Assembly (NCBI GenBank): GCA_028752905.1
Contig: JAQNBH010000004.1
Coordinates: 32,612,189-32,676,188 of the forward strand
Source: Cladorhizidae sp. MBARI D1340-BT2
Taxonomy: Eukaryota; Porifera; Demospongiae; Poecilosclerida; Cladorhizidae
Length of the DNA stretch: 64,000 nt
Direction of reading: 5' to 3'
Part shown: positions 10,448-21,967 of the stretch, in pieces
Layout: each line of letters starts with the position of its first letter
Position numbering within the stretch: position 1 is the stretch's first letter
The notes under the pieces: generated by a model
Databases searched by the model: none
What the model was told of the DNA's origin: nothing
The model's input: only the letters and a program-made list of their open reading frames with translations
Program-made: the position numbers and the translations under genes

Positions 10448-11924
10448 TCTTCCAGGGCCTAGTAGAAACCTAGCACTGACATATGTTGCAAGAGCTTCTA
10501 CTGATGACAAGCCTTCTCTGAGCTCGACTCTCCTAACCACCCTGTTTTTAACTGGATTTTCTAGTAAGGGTTAGGCCTATATTACACAATATATTCTAAC
10601 TACTTACCTACTGCTATGCTCGGTAGGCTGCTACATTATACACCCTCGGCTCTGACTTACCATCTGTTATGTCCCACTACGCTTCCTATGCTTCACCATA
10701 TTCCATGTGACAATAATGGTATGCTCCTTTAGAGAGAGGGGTATCCCGCTCCACATGAAAACATGCCACAGCAGCAATATTATCTGCACAGTGTGCATTA
10801 TAGGATAACATTAGTCGTACTAGCCGGACATACCATGTGCGCGTGCATGGAAAGAGTCTGGTCAAAATCGTAGGAGTCACTCGTGTTCCACAGTTAGCAA
10901 ATGTGCTCAATTGATGTGGGTGCAAGGTCAACGATTGCAGATGTTGACTATTGCGAGTTAAAAAATGTATGCTGAACTAATCAAGTATACATTCAGCGTA
11001 CGTAGAGTCCAGACAAGAACATGTGAATGCCAAATTTCTCCATTTTAATAGCGGTCACTACAAAACAAACCGAAGAAAAGCAATCAACAAACCTAACAAA
11101 AACAATAAACAACAACAAGAACCTTTGAAGTTATCCTACCTAAAGGGTTGTCATGGCTATCAAGAGCTATCAACCAAAATCCAAAGCATTCACACTAACA
11201 AGTAAGTTATAATCTCACCGATCAAGGTTAGCAATTCAACCGCAACAATCTAATTTAACTCCCTCCTACAAAATAGCTATCGCACAGAGTTATCATCACT
11301 GCATCTATATGTGTACAGCATGTAGCTAACAAAACACCATGTAAGGCAGCTGCTCTCTGGGCTTGGAGTACACAAGGGAGAACTAACAAATAATACCCAA
11401 CTGGTAATGAATTCAGTGCGGCAATCAAAGATGTAATGGAGGAAGAGAGGATTAATTTTAGTAATTAGCAATAACTACAATAATTGGTGAGTCCTTATAG
11501 AGGAGTTGGACAGACAACTTGGTATTTCTCAGCATGGTGTATCTATCCATATTTCTATCAGTAGCTAAGTATTTATCATACGTTCAACACCGCAAAAATA
11601 AAATGAACTCTAGTTCCCCCTATTTCCACACAAACATCTGAAGCATGTTGTCATGTGTAACTGCCAATGTGTTGAGCAAACTTGAGCTTACATCCATTTG
11701 TATTTGTTCGGAAGAGAAGGAACAATTTCGGTCAACACTGAACTAAACTGTTTGTTTTTAAATATCTAATCAAAAATAAAACTTTGTATATTCACCTGCC
11801 CAATAAGCAGTTAAATGGATATCCACCCATGATCTACATACAACCTCTGTGAACACAAATGTCTGAGATGCACCCTCAGATAGATAAGCTAATTCAGTTG
11901 CTACACAGTTTATAACTACAGATA
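10448..11924. other. Non-coding interval, no gene recognised
   Basis: Several short frames of 60-80 codons occur on both strands, but none shows a domain, and none has the length or motif content to support a gene. Unique-looking sequence; an exon of a spliced host gene cannot be excluded from inspection alone. Confidence 0.35.
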
Positions 11925-12290
11925 CGAACTTACTTGATATAAAAATGTTCAAAACAGCACTGAGGAATTCAAGAGCACTATGAAAAAGCCACCTACAGCT
12001 ACAAATGGCAGCTGTAGCTATAGCAGCTGCATTGGTCTAGTTTGGGTCTAAAGAAGGAAGTCCACCACAAAAGATTTACTTGATTGGCTATTAAATTTCT
12101 AAAGGCAGATAGCTAGGCTAGCTAGAAATTTTCAATATTTGTGGTTATAAATAGAGCTCGAGTGATGCTATAGATACAAACAAAGCACATCTTCAATATC
12201 AGCTGCACCGCATACAAATATTGTGGTTATTAATAGCGCTGGAGTGCTGTGAGAAAACTATATATAGCTAGAAACCACAGCAAAGCAGCT
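11925..12290 (+). repeat. Interspersed repeat, inverted partner at 53205-53480
   Basis: The phrases cttgatataaaaatgttcaaaacagcac, gctacctacagctacaaat-like sequence, and aatattgtggtt followed by ctggagtgctgtgagaaa reappear as reverse complement at 53205-53480. Identity is moderate. No coding capacity is visible. The family is unknown to me. Confidence 0.65.
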
Positions 12291-12299
12291 GCACAGCTC

Positions 12300-12831
12300 T
12301 AAGTTAGGCCTTATCCATACCTGTGGCTTCAAGAGTAAACCCACCGGGAATTGAACCGCGGTGTTCTCCTACGTAGGCAACGCCATTCCGCTTCCTCATG
12401 TTCTCCTACGTAGGCAACGCCATTCCGCTTCCTCATGTAGTCTGTTTCTGTTGGTAGCCTATTTTCTGTCACGTGCTCATCACTCGACTCTACTGGCTCA
12501 TGACGTACTGATACTATTTTCTGTGTGCTTATCACTCCACTCTACCCTTCAAGCCGGCTCATGACGTCCTGATACTATTTGATACTATTTTCTGTTGGGA
12601 GCCTATTTTCTGTCACGTGCTTATCACTCGACTCTACCCTTCATGACATCACTTCGCACCAACCGCTGCGCATGCGTTGTCCCTTATTTCCTTGCCCACG
12701 TCACTGCATAATCGCCATTGCTGGGAGACCGATATCTACAGAAAAGATAGTATGCGTAGCTAAGCCATTGTCTCCCATTGCTGGGAGACAGATATCTAAA
12801 AAAATATGGCGAAGAGATCAACCAAAAAAAG
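12300..12831 (+). promoter_or_regulatory. Probable 5' leader of LINE A with short tandem duplications
   Basis: Directly upstream of the LINE A ORF1. It contains a 37-bp tandem duplication (12363-12436, starting gttctcctacgtagg), repeated ctgtcacgtgct and catcactcgactctac blocks (about 12465 and 12605) with TGACGT cores, and two copies of cattgctgggagac followed by gatatct (about 12716 and 12777). A YY1-like aatATGGCg lies at 12803-12811. Repeated leader units and YY1-like sites are seen in some LINE promoters; applying that here is inference. The 5' end of the element is not defined. Confidence 0.4.
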
Positions 12832-13782
12832 ATGCAGTCATCATCGTCGACTAAAAATGCAGCCGAAACCAATTGCCCCATTTGTGACGAGGTTATTTTG
12901 GATTCTCTAAAGGTACCAAGAAGCCCGGTCAAGACCCGGTGCAGTGTGATGGAAGCTGTGCCACATGGCTCCACAGGCGGTGTGCTGGCCTGTCAGTATG
13001 TAAGTCAGAAGATCCATTTTACTGCTCTCAGTACCGACTTGACAAGCAAGAACTGGAAATAAACTCTCTCAGAGACCTGGTCATCAACTTTTCCAGCAAG
13101 CTATCAGCAGTGCAAGAGGAACTAACCATCCTCAAGAAGCAAGCGGACAAGTCCAGTACAGCTTCAAACTCTAGCTCCAGTTCAGTAAACTATGCCTCAG
13201 CGGTCAGAAAATCTTTTGCATCCCAGCATTAGCAAATGAATCCTGAACCTGATACATTGCCATCTGGCCTGTCCTCTGATTATCCGTCACACATTCAGGA
13301 GATTCAACAACCAATCATTCATGGTTCTTCTCAATCTAGTCATCTATGGAATAGATGAATGTGAGAAAGGGTCTTCAAGGCAGTCACGTTCTGATAGCGA
13401 TCTTAAAGCCTCAGTTCAAGTACTCTCAACCATCAACCAGTCTATTGATAGTCAATCAGTGAAAGATGTTTTTCGGCTAGGGAAATATTCTCCAGATAGT
13501 CAACGCCCAAGACCAGTCCTGGTGAAGTTGTTGAGATCCTCTGATGTTACAAGCACTATTTCCAAACGGAAACTTCTCTCTCGCCCATTATACATCAAAG
13601 CTGACATGTCAAAGGAAGAAAGCACAAGGATCACTGCCCTGATGAAGGAAAGATGGTCTTTAATTCAATCAGGTATTGCACGCAGAGTAAGAAATTCTTC
13701 CATCTATGTGCATGATAAACTGCATGGTAACCTGGATTTCTCAAACAAATTTATTCAGCGATTCAATCCCTTTGTCAGATGA
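12832..13782 (+). pseudogene. LINE A ORF1: PHD finger plus RRM-like nucleic-acid binding protein
   Basis: Begins MQSSSSTKNAAETNCPICDE. A frameshift near 12905 moves the rest of the zinc finger (QCDGSCATWLHRRCAGLS ... FYCSQ) to another frame. The next cysteine of the finger appears as tyrosine (SQYRLDKQE; copy C has TQCRLEKQE). A heptad-like stretch follows (LQ/LTILKK region), then a stop at 13230-13232 and a frame change. The second half (13321-13782) reads NLVIYGIDE ... RPRPVLVKLL, an RRM-like core with a basic C-terminal domain (IKADMSKEES). In LINEs this protein binds element RNA. Broken here by at least two frame changes. Confidence 0.8.
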
Positions 13783-13959
13783 CCAGCATGATCCTGAGGC
13801 CTCAATTCTACCTCCCAACTCCCCTGAGTGTAATAGAGCTAGCATAATGAATTATAGTTCTGAATGCCACAATGTTCCTTTACATGGCGTGAGACCCACA
13901 AATCACTTGACCCTTCTCCTCCTTGCATCGACTCTAATGAGTCTGATTGACTATCTCCA

Positions 13960-16815
13960 ACCTACCAAGTTTGTCTCTTCAATGCTCGCAGTCTAGTTAA
14001 AAAATCAATTGCAATCCTTTGTTTACTCTTCTGATTTCTCTTATCTTTGTTTTACTGAAACTTGGCTTTCTAATGAGATTTATGATAATGAAATTATACC
14101 TTCTGGGTACACAATATATCGTAAGGACAGGAATTCTAGGGGGGGTGGAGTCATGGTGGCTGTTAAAGATCATATACCTAGTTATGTCATCCCATCTCTG
14201 CAAGAACTAGAAGTTGTAACAATTAGTGTCAATTCCAGGAAACCATTTACTCTATGTACTGTATACTGCCCACCCAATGCTATCACCTACATCTTATTCA
14301 GTACCTTCTTTCGATAGTCAATCCTTCCATCTTCACAATTATTGTGGGTGACTTCAATGTTCCTGATGTGGATTGGTCAACACTAAATGGTCATTCCAAA
14401 TTCTCAAATGCAATTTGTGATTTAATATTTGATAGCAATCTCTGCCAGTTAGTTAGTGGTCCAACCCACGTAAAAGGAAACATACTGGACCTTGCTCTTA
14501 CAAATATGAAAGATTCTATACAAAACCTATCGATCTTTACTCAGCAACCTCAGCCCATTCATTCTGATCATTACATATATACTCTCCTTCACTATTAATC
14601 TTACCATTTTGGCTGGAACTAAAAACATTCCTAAATACATTAGACTACAAAAGAGCCAGGTCTCTATTAGAATTAAACTTCCATCCCTGCTATCTATCCA
14701 CTGATCTGGAACAGGTTTGGAGCTTCATCAAAGGTGCCATTATGGATGCATTGCCACTCTATATCCCCAAAGTTAGACTTAAGTCCAGACAACGTCCTCC
14801 TTGGTTTAATCCAGATATACAGCACAAAATCAATTGCCTACGTACAGTGAGAAGAAGATACAAGCGAAAACCTAATAAGTCTCTTCTTGATAGAATTCAT
14901 CTTTCTGAACAACTCTTACATGCCAACTTAGTAGTTGCCAAGACTGAATATGAGACCAAGTTAATCAATGATTTTGCTTTTAACAAGGATTCAAGAATTT
15001 ATAAATACCTACATAGAACCAGTAAAACCAATGGTATTCCCACTTGCATGGTCAGAACTCCACAACTGTGACATCTGATAAATATATAGCCACTTTATTC
15101 AATATCTATTTTCACTCTGCTTTTTCAAGGAGCTCTTATCTCCTTCCACCGCTCAATGAATTGGAAACACCATCTACCACTCTCAGTGAAATTAAACTGC
15201 ATGCCTTGGAAGTCTATGAAATTCTAATCTCTAACAAAGCCATGGGAGCAGATGGTATTGGTCCAAATATCCTATCTAAGTGTGCTCTTGCCCTTTATAA
15301 ACCACTACTCCACCTTTTTGCTCTGTCTCTCTCTGAGATGTACTTCCATTGGAGTGGAAGACCCACACAATTACCTTTCAAATCTGGTGATAAATCAAAA
15401 TTTAACAATTATAGGCCTATTTCTGTACTGTCATCCGTATCTAAGGTTATGGAACGCCTAGTCTATACAACAAGATAAATGACTGTGGCAAAATCTATCT
15501 CATCGTGTCAATATGGGTTTCGAGCAAAACACTCGCCAATGCAGCAGCTGTTGACTATGCTGGAACCTATTGTCAAAGGCTTTGAATCAAACACCTAAAC
15601 TGATTGCTTGTATTTGGATTTTAAGAAAGCATTTGACAGTGTGCCTCATAATGAACTTTTATTGAAATTGTGGAGAATTGGCATCACTAGAAGTCTCTGG
15701 AATGGTTCTCTGCATATCTGTTCTCTAGGAAACAGTGTGTCTCAATTGCGGGCACTATATCACAGAAGCTTATCCTGTACTATCTGGAGTACCTCAGGGA
15801 AGTATCCTTGGGCCTCTGCTCTTCCTGATCTTTATTAATGATCTCCCTTCTAACCAAACATAGCAAAATCCTGCTCTTCGCGGATGACACTAAATGTTTA
15901 AACATATTGGATCCCCAGAAGATAGTATTCTCTTGCAAAAAGATATAGATGCCATCAAGTTGTGGAGCACTCATTAGAATCTCCCCTTCAATGATGATAA
16001 ATCTGTGCTTCTTAGCTTCTGTAACAAAAGAGACACCATGACATCCATTCCTTCCATTAATGGTGAAGTCATTCAGAGAAAAGATTCACATCGTGACCTG
16101 GGAGTAATTATGACATCCAATCTAAAAACAACATTATGTTACCATCTGCTCGAAGACCTATAGAACTATAGGTCTATTGCGTCGCAACATCAGCTCTGGG
16201 TCAATACAAGCAAGGAAACTCTTGTACATATCTCTTGTGCGCTCCCAACTTATGTACTGTTCACAAGTGTGGCGTCCACACAAATACAAGATATTTTTAT
16301 GCTGGAAAGAATTCAAAGGCGTGCAACAAAGTTCATACTTTCTGACTACATTTCAGACTACAAGTCTCGCTTGCAAGCTCTCCACCTTCTTCCACTCATG
16401 ATGATTTTAGAAATTAATGATATAACCTTCTTTATCAAAAGTTTCTCATCTGAGTCAGCCACTGATAGCTTCAACATCAAAGATTATGTAACACTCATTG
16501 AAGGACCCACAAGAGCTGCCAAAACACTCAAACTCAAACATTGTATATCAAAAACAAAGTCCATGAGCAACTTTTATTTCCGGCGTCTTCTTCGTCTGTG
16601 GAATGCCTTACCTTCAATTGACCTCAAACAAAGTATATCTTTGAACACGGTACTATTAAAGCAATTCTTTTGGTCCAATTCATCACAAATTTCGATTCAC
16701 ATAACCCTTGTACCTATCACTTCCTATGTCCCTGTTACAAATGTTCTAGTGTTCCATCTCCCCCTAATTTCTCAACTCTCCTCTAAAATCCATGTTTATC
16801 TTATTTCTCTATTCA
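13960..16815 (+). pseudogene. LINE A ORF2: AP endonuclease and reverse transcriptase
   Basis: Endonuclease landmarks in order are LFNARSLVKKS (near 13970), FTETWLSNE (14050), RGGGVMVAV (14140), IIVGDFNVPDVDW (14340), GNILDLALTN (14480) and HSDHY (14560). RT landmarks are MGADGIGPNILSK (15242), NYRPISVLSS (15410), LDFKKAFDSVPH (15615) and the catalytic LFADDTK (15874-15894). A C-terminal region with SLVRSQLMYCSQVW and RLWNALPSIDL (16590) closes the gene. Endonuclease nicks target DNA and RT copies the element RNA at the nick. Numerous shifts and stops split it into about eight frames. An RT core Gly-Val-Pro-Gln motif is damaged near 15780-15810. Confidence 0.85.
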
Positions 16816-16924
16816 TTTAGCTACTTGGCTGCTAGCCAAGTGCTAGCAGACCTCCAGAACAATATTAACATTGATCTGTCATGCATCACACTACACCACA
16901 CCAAATTCATTGTTCTGTAAAGCC

Positions 16925-16956
<32 letters not shown>

Positions 16957-17039
16957 GATAGTACAGATAGTATGAAAACGAGTAGGAAAGCCAAGAAGTG
17001 ATGGTACACAGCTACTTCGTGTGACCTTGACCCAAGAGA

Positions 17040-17192
17040 AGAGAAGGGAGCTTCTGCAGAAGAGCAGGATACTGAGGACCTTGAATCACGTGTTTGTCTA
17101 TCCTGATCTAACTATAGAGGAACGGAAGATTCAGTATGAGCTTCGTCAGGAGCTACGTCAAAGAAGAGCAGATGATACATCCAGGGCGTAGA
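17040..17192 (+). pseudogene. LINE B ORF1 C-terminal fragment
   Basis: Reads RELLQKSRILRTLNHV ... YPDLTIEERKIQYELRQELR with QRRADD after it. This is the basic C-terminal domain typical of LINE ORF1 proteins, where a DLT-x-x-ER motif precedes an arginine-rich helix. The upstream RRM part is absent, so this is a fragment. It ends at a stop at 17190-17192. Confidence 0.65.
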
Positions 17193-17479
17193 AAATCTCG
17201 GGTGGAAAAGTTATATCAGCTGGGAGAGCGGATAATGTGTCATGGTTGCAGCCACCATTCCTGCAATCCTCAATATGACTACCTACTGCAGAATGTGCAG
17301 CTGAAAGTACTGAAAGTGCAAGTAATAATAATAATAATTCATCTGCTGATCCCACTCCAGTACCCTGTTCTTCTAATAATTTTCGTCATCACAATATGCT
17401 GTTGGGTAACTTCTCGAAATATAAAATCATTGGAAATAAAGTTACTCATGAACTACGCAACTACGCACTGCAAAATGGA

Positions 17480-18440
17480 AGTTCTTTCAGAATATTGTAG
17501 TAACTATCGACCATTTCACTACTTTGTATTTTGGGTAAAGTATTGGAGAAGCATATTCACTCTCTCATAACTTTCCACCTGGAGAGGCATTGTCCACTTT
17601 CTGATAGTCAATGGGGGTACAGGTCTGGCCGCTCTGCAGTGACTGCTTTAATTACGACAGTGCATGAATGGCTCAAATACTTGGAGTCTGGTAAGGATAT
17701 ATGTGCAGTATTCCTCGACTACAAAAAAGCCTTCGACAGCATTCCACATGCACCAAAATGAAGGATATTGGCATACATGCAAACCTGTTGGTGTGGCTGA
17801 CTAGCTATCTAACCCAGAGAAAACAAAGAGTTATAGTGGATGGTGTCTTTTCTGTTCAGGTTGCAGTTACCTCTGGAGTTCCTCAGGGCTCAGTGTTGGG
17901 ACCTCTACTTTTCTCTATTTACCTCAACAACATCTCTGAAATTTTATTGTCACCTTTATCCCACACCGTCCTATATGCAGATGATGTTCTTCTCTACCAG
18001 CCTCTACGGCACCCTGATGACCTTTTAGCTGTGCAATCAGATATTGAAGCCCTTGAGGAGTGGTCAACCGGCCACTTTCTGCAATTGAATCCTGCGAAAT
18101 GCTACTCTCCAAAAAGAGATCATCATCTATGAATACTCAAACACTCTACCTTAATGGAGAAATACTAGAGGAGACAGAAGAGTTTAAGTATTTAGGTATT
18201 TTGATTAATAACAATTTAACATGGTCTCACCATATCACTAGAGTCTGCAACAAGGCTAAAAAGATTCTTGGACTCTTGTATAGACAATTCTACAAAAATT
18301 AATCTCCTTGCACTCTCAAACAGTTGTACGTGTGTCTTGTTCGTCCTCACCTTGAGTATGCTACACAACTGTGGGATCCATATATACAGAAGGATATAAG
18401 TAAATTAGAATTGGTCCAGAAGTTTGCACTTAAGGCGGTA
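17480..18440 (+). pseudogene. LINE B reverse transcriptase (5' part, up to the insertion)
   Basis: RT blocks in order are SNYRPF (17498), FLDYKKAFDSIPHAP (17712), SGVPQGSVLGPLLFSIYLN (17874), and the catalytic YADDVLLY (17973). Then FKYLGILINNNLTWSHHI (18183) and the thumb-like LVRPHLEYATQLWDP (18330) to KFALKAV, where the sequence is cut by the transposon. Frame changes at about 17760, 18100 and 18300 disable it. The shift at 17758 deletes the usual Leu after HAP. The remaining C-terminus lies at 21968-22275. Confidence 0.85.
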
Positions 18441-18744
18441 GAAGAGTATTTTTCCACTTTTTTCTCTCAATTTTTTCTTTTTCCCCCCCTTCCCATCATT
18501 CTATACCTTCACTATTAAACTAGCTGCATTTCAAGTTTCAACATTTTATTGTCAATCATTCTTAAGTTATGATACTTTTTATCCTCCCATTTCATTGCAC
18601 AACTCTGCGCGATGAACAAGAAGAAGCCTGAACAAACGCAGTAAGTTGGATCGTTCATAATATAATAACCGTTCATGGCCAAGACTTGAAACTTGGCTAA
18701 AATATCGCTCAGTACTATTCCGTCATTTCCGTGCAAAGGGGGGG

Positions 18745-18750
18745 TATAAA
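18745..18750 (+). promoter_or_regulatory. TATA box of the Mutator-like transposase
   Basis: TATAAA sits in gggggggTATAAAggtc, 94 bases before the ATG at 18844, with an initiator-like ctCAGTtt about 35 bases downstream. Spacing fits a eukaryotic core promoter, so this copy kept its own promoter. Inferred from sequence only. Confidence 0.5.
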
Positions 18751-18843
18751 GGTCTGCTCCTGCGCACGCCACGTTGTTCTTTCTCAGTTTCCAACTTTGA
18801 TCGAACCTCTGTGTGATTCTAGTGCGATTCTAAAGCTACTATC

Positions 18844-21286
18844 ATGCAGCGTTGCAGTTGTCGTCGGAAGAAGAGACCTAAAGTCTTCACTGGGGTACGA
18901 CCGGTGAAGAAGATGAGAATAGAAGCTGAAGACACGAGTGATGCTGGCTCTTCTTCACCGTCAAACCCTCCGGTTCGGACTAGTAGCGAGTCCGTAGTAG
19001 GTCCTCCCCGAGTACCAGCTAGAACAGGTCAGTCTGTTGTTGAGGCTGGCCTTTTGCATGCGAGCGCTGAACTTGTTGGTTTGGGGCAGGCTGCTGGGGA
19101 GCCTGTGTCAAGCATGAGGCAGATTGCTGGGGAGTCTGCTTCAAGCATGGGGCAGATTACTGGAGAGTCTGCTTCAAGCATGGGGCAGATTTCTAGGGAG
19201 TCTGCTTCAACCTTGGGACAGATTGCTGGTGAATCTGCTTCAAGAGTGGGGCAGATTGCTGGAGAGTCTGCTTCTATCTTGGGACAGATTGTTGGGGAGT
19301 CTGCATCAAGACTGGGGCAGATTCGTAGGGAATCTGCTCCAATTTTGAGGCAGACTGCTGTGGAATCTGTTTCAACCTCTGTGGAATCTGTTCCTGTTAC
19401 CATGCACTCTCAGACTGCTAGTCAACGTAAATTGAAAAGGTTGCTAGTGGGGCTGGTAAAGCCAAGCTACTCGATGAAGATTGTATGGGTACAGGCAATC
19501 ACATTGTCAGTATTTCTACCTTGTCCCACATTGCTGACTTTGTGAGATTTCCAACCTGCAATTCAAGTGTTAGTCTTTCTGAAAGTGTAGGTAACCGAAG
19601 AGGGTTAGTCACAATGTTGTCTCTGGACTGTAATGGGTGTAGCTGGAAGTATAACATTACTGATCCATGCAGCAGTGAGGCCAAGTGTTTGAACAGAAAA
19701 TCAGTGTTCGGAGCTAGGTTGATGGGAAAGGGGAGGACAGGACTTGCCACATTGTCTGCAGCTCTAGATTTGCCCACTCCAGTGACTGGCAACTCTTACT
19801 CAGAACACACCCAGCATATCTGTTGTGTTCTGGGTGAGAGTGTCCGTCAAAATCAATTAGGTGCTGTGGCACGTTTACGTGCTGAGTACAATGTCGGCCC
19901 CAGTGAGCTTTTGGACATTACCGTCACTTATGACGGTACTTGGTCCAAACGTGGTTTCACTGCGTTGTATGGTGTTGGTGTTGTCATGTCCTGGGTAACG
20001 GGGGAAGTCCTCGATACGGAGTTACTTAGTAAGCACTGTGCAAATTATACAAAGGGCCTGAAGAGGGTCCCGAGTATGAGCAGTGGTATGAGGGGCATAA
20101 GGATCACTGCACCCTTACACATACAGGTTCGTCTCCAGCAATGGAGGTCGCCTGTGCTAGGAAACTCTTTTCGAGGTCTATTTCGAAGTACAACCTTAGG
20201 TATAAAACGGTCATCAGTGATGGCGACACCAAAACTGTTAGGACGTTGAATGCTGAAAGGGTTTATGGAGAAATCCAGATTGTAAAACACGAGTGTGTGG
20301 GACATGTTCAGAAGCCTGTAGGCACGCACCTTCGTAAGCCAAGGACCCGATTTGCACCCCTTCTGAAAGACGCTAGGGCAGCTATAAAAGCTGCCAAAGA
20401 TGAACTTGCAACAGCTAAAAGCAAGCTAGCTGCACAGAGACGTAGTCGGAGTTCTAGAGGGGGCTCCCAAAGGGGTTTTCAGCGACGTTCACAAGGGGGT
20501 ACTCTTGAGGACTCTGGTGAAATCTCTGAGTTGCAGCATGAAGTCGATACAAAATTGGGTGTTTTGCGTTCTGCTGAAGCTAAGCTGAAAGATCTGCCTG
20601 CTCTTAGAGGGCGTCTTACTGATGCGTTGATATGTAAGTTTCAGAAATATTATGGAAATAATATTAGGCGCAATGTCGGCAATTTAGATGAGATGGTGCG
20701 TGCCTGCTGGGCTTCTTTTTATCACTCGTGCTCACATGACGGTCATCCATAGCATGATTACTGCCCTACTGACCCAGGTACCTGGTGTTGGTATAATCGT
20801 GCTGTACTTGAGGACAATTTGGATAATATGCCTGACAAAGTACCACTCACACACCCTGATCTCGCACCGATCGTAAAAATCGAGTGGGGCACATTTTGTG
20901 AATGTGTCCTTCTAGCTCGTTGTGTGCATGGTGCTACACAGAACCAAAATGAGTCCTTCAATGCACTCATTTGGAACCGTTGTAGCAAAGTTGACTTTTG
21001 TTCTCCCACCTCGGTACAGGTGGCTATTCACCTGGCTGTGCTTACGTTCAATGAGGGTAGTTGCTCGCTACTGCCCATATTTGAACAACTAGGGCAAGCA
21101 CAGCCTAGTCCATTCTGTGCCCGAGTGCTTGCAAGTGATGATAGCTCAAGGCTTTATAAGTCTAAGCTATATGATTCTCAGTGGGAGAAGGAAAGGAGGC
21201 ATAAACAGAGAATTGCTAGGTTGAAATATGAGAGTGAACTTATAAATGTCGAGGGAGGAACTTATGAACCTGGAGGGTTTGATTGA
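18844..21286 (+). pseudogene. Mutator-like (PF20700-type) transposase, frameshifted
   Basis: Three frames cover one transposase of about 800 residues. The start at 18844 opens with a basic MQRCSCRRKKRPK segment and a 33-bp-repeat region. Then come CNGCSWKYN with KCLNRKSVFGARLMGKG (19640-19735), the first catalytic Asp in DITVTYDGTWSKRG (19915), GSSPAMEVACARK (20132), the second Asp in KTVISDGDTKTV (20207), and a zinc-binding HECVGHVQKPVGTHLRK (20288). A charged coiled stretch follows, then HDYCPTDPGTWCWYN (20753) and the catalytic Glu in QNQNESFNALIW (20942), ending YEPGGF. Single-base-scale frame changes lie near 19450 and 20040, and one in-frame TAG at 20750-20752. All catalytic residues remain, so the copy is recently inactivated. 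Confidence 0.88.
19114..19377 (+). repeat. 33-bp coding minisatellite (11-residue repeat, 8 copies)
   Basis: Eight tandem 33-bp units inside the transposase N-terminus, encoding repeats of the form xGQIxGESASx (for example LGQIAGESASR). Unit length preserves frame. The region is predicted to be hydrophilic and lies between the basic N-terminus and the first zinc-binding motif. Confidence 0.9.
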
Positions 21287-21484
21287 GAGAGCTCTACCCC
21301 ATGGAGGACTTTGGCGTCTCTTGGTGTTTGGGGTGATGATGATGCTTGTACTTACAGTGCTGAATCCCAAACTGAAATTCGTATACTCAATTTATCATAA
21401 AATAACTCTTTCATCAATATTTTCATGTTATTTTATTGTTGTACTTTTCAAACTCATTTATTATGAAATGTAATTTTAATGTAG

Positions 21485-21965
21485 TGACATCACATGATAC
21501 CGTGTAACTCATTCAATTTTTGTCTGTAGTAAATAATTTTTATATATTATGAAAGCTCTTGCATTACTCCTTGTTTTGTACATATTTATAACCAATCCAG
21601 TCATTTTCTGATGAGATAAGTCAGTCTGACATAAAAATGAAATTGGGGGTGTTGGGGGGGAATAAAAATAAATAAATAAAACAAACTGTTCAAAAGACGT
21701 ATCTGTGATCACTCTAATATCACCATAAATAGCAAGTGTTGAAGACCTGCGGTTTGGGTACAGGAGCGCATCTAAACATTTTAAATGACCTTTGTGGTTT
21801 TCCCCATGTTTCAGTCCTAGTTTATTGCAACGCCATCATTCTAATGTCATTGGAAAGCACCTAGAATGAGCTACATTTTGAGACGATTATCTTTGGAAAT
21901 GGATTAAGCATTCAATAGTTATGACACATTTTTTTTTTTTACCCACAAAATGGTCTACTCCCCCC
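21485..21965 (+). repeat. Mutator-like element 3' region, shared with 8335-8832
   Basis: Non-coding tail of the transposon, reverse-complementary to 8335-8832 over nearly its whole length with small indels and substitutions. It starts at tgacatcacatga and ends at the GGTCTACTCCCCCC terminus. Two copies in opposite orientation 13 kb apart show the family is repetitive in this genome. Confidence 0.85.
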
Positions 21966-21967
21966 AT

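Larger units (their letters stand above)
12700..16957 (+). mobile_element. LINE copy A (PHD-finger ORF1, CR1/L2-like)
   Basis: A non-LTR retrotransposon with ORF1 (12832-13782) and ORF2 (about 13960-16815), ending in a (TAA)n tail at 16925-16956. The order PHD-type zinc finger, coiled region, RRM-like domain, then AP endonuclease and reverse transcriptase fits Jockey/CR1/L2-type LINEs. Copy C (22.44-26.69 kb) is the same family. Many frameshifts and stops make it non-functional. It is nearly full length in domain content, so it was inserted with little 5' truncation and then decayed. Confidence 0.85.
18441..21967 (+). mobile_element. Mutator-like DNA transposon inserted in LINE B
   Basis: A 3.5-kb insertion bounded by GGTA on both sides (18437-18440 and 21968-21971). 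Removing it joins LINE B residues KFALKAV to THWWDLSYEELL, an expected uninterrupted LINE C-terminus. The right end carries GGTCTACTCCCCCC, and the left end agaagagtattttt is only weakly complementary, so I cannot show a clean terminal inverted repeat. Mutator elements normally make 8-9 bp duplications; only 4 bp are visible here, which may mean decay or a different subgroup. The 3' 0.5 kb also occurs at 8335-8832. Confidence 0.8.

Noticed and set aside
9116..10540. Long frames through the 8.85-10.3 kb array (peptides rich in LWSRISQ and similar)
   Set aside because: They simply translate the minisatellite unit and shift frame with each length variant.
12325..12400. Possible tRNA gene on the minus strand (GGTTCAATTCC)
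   Set aside because: The T-stem pairs only with a bulge or two mismatches, and I could find no A box, anticodon arm or acceptor pairing.
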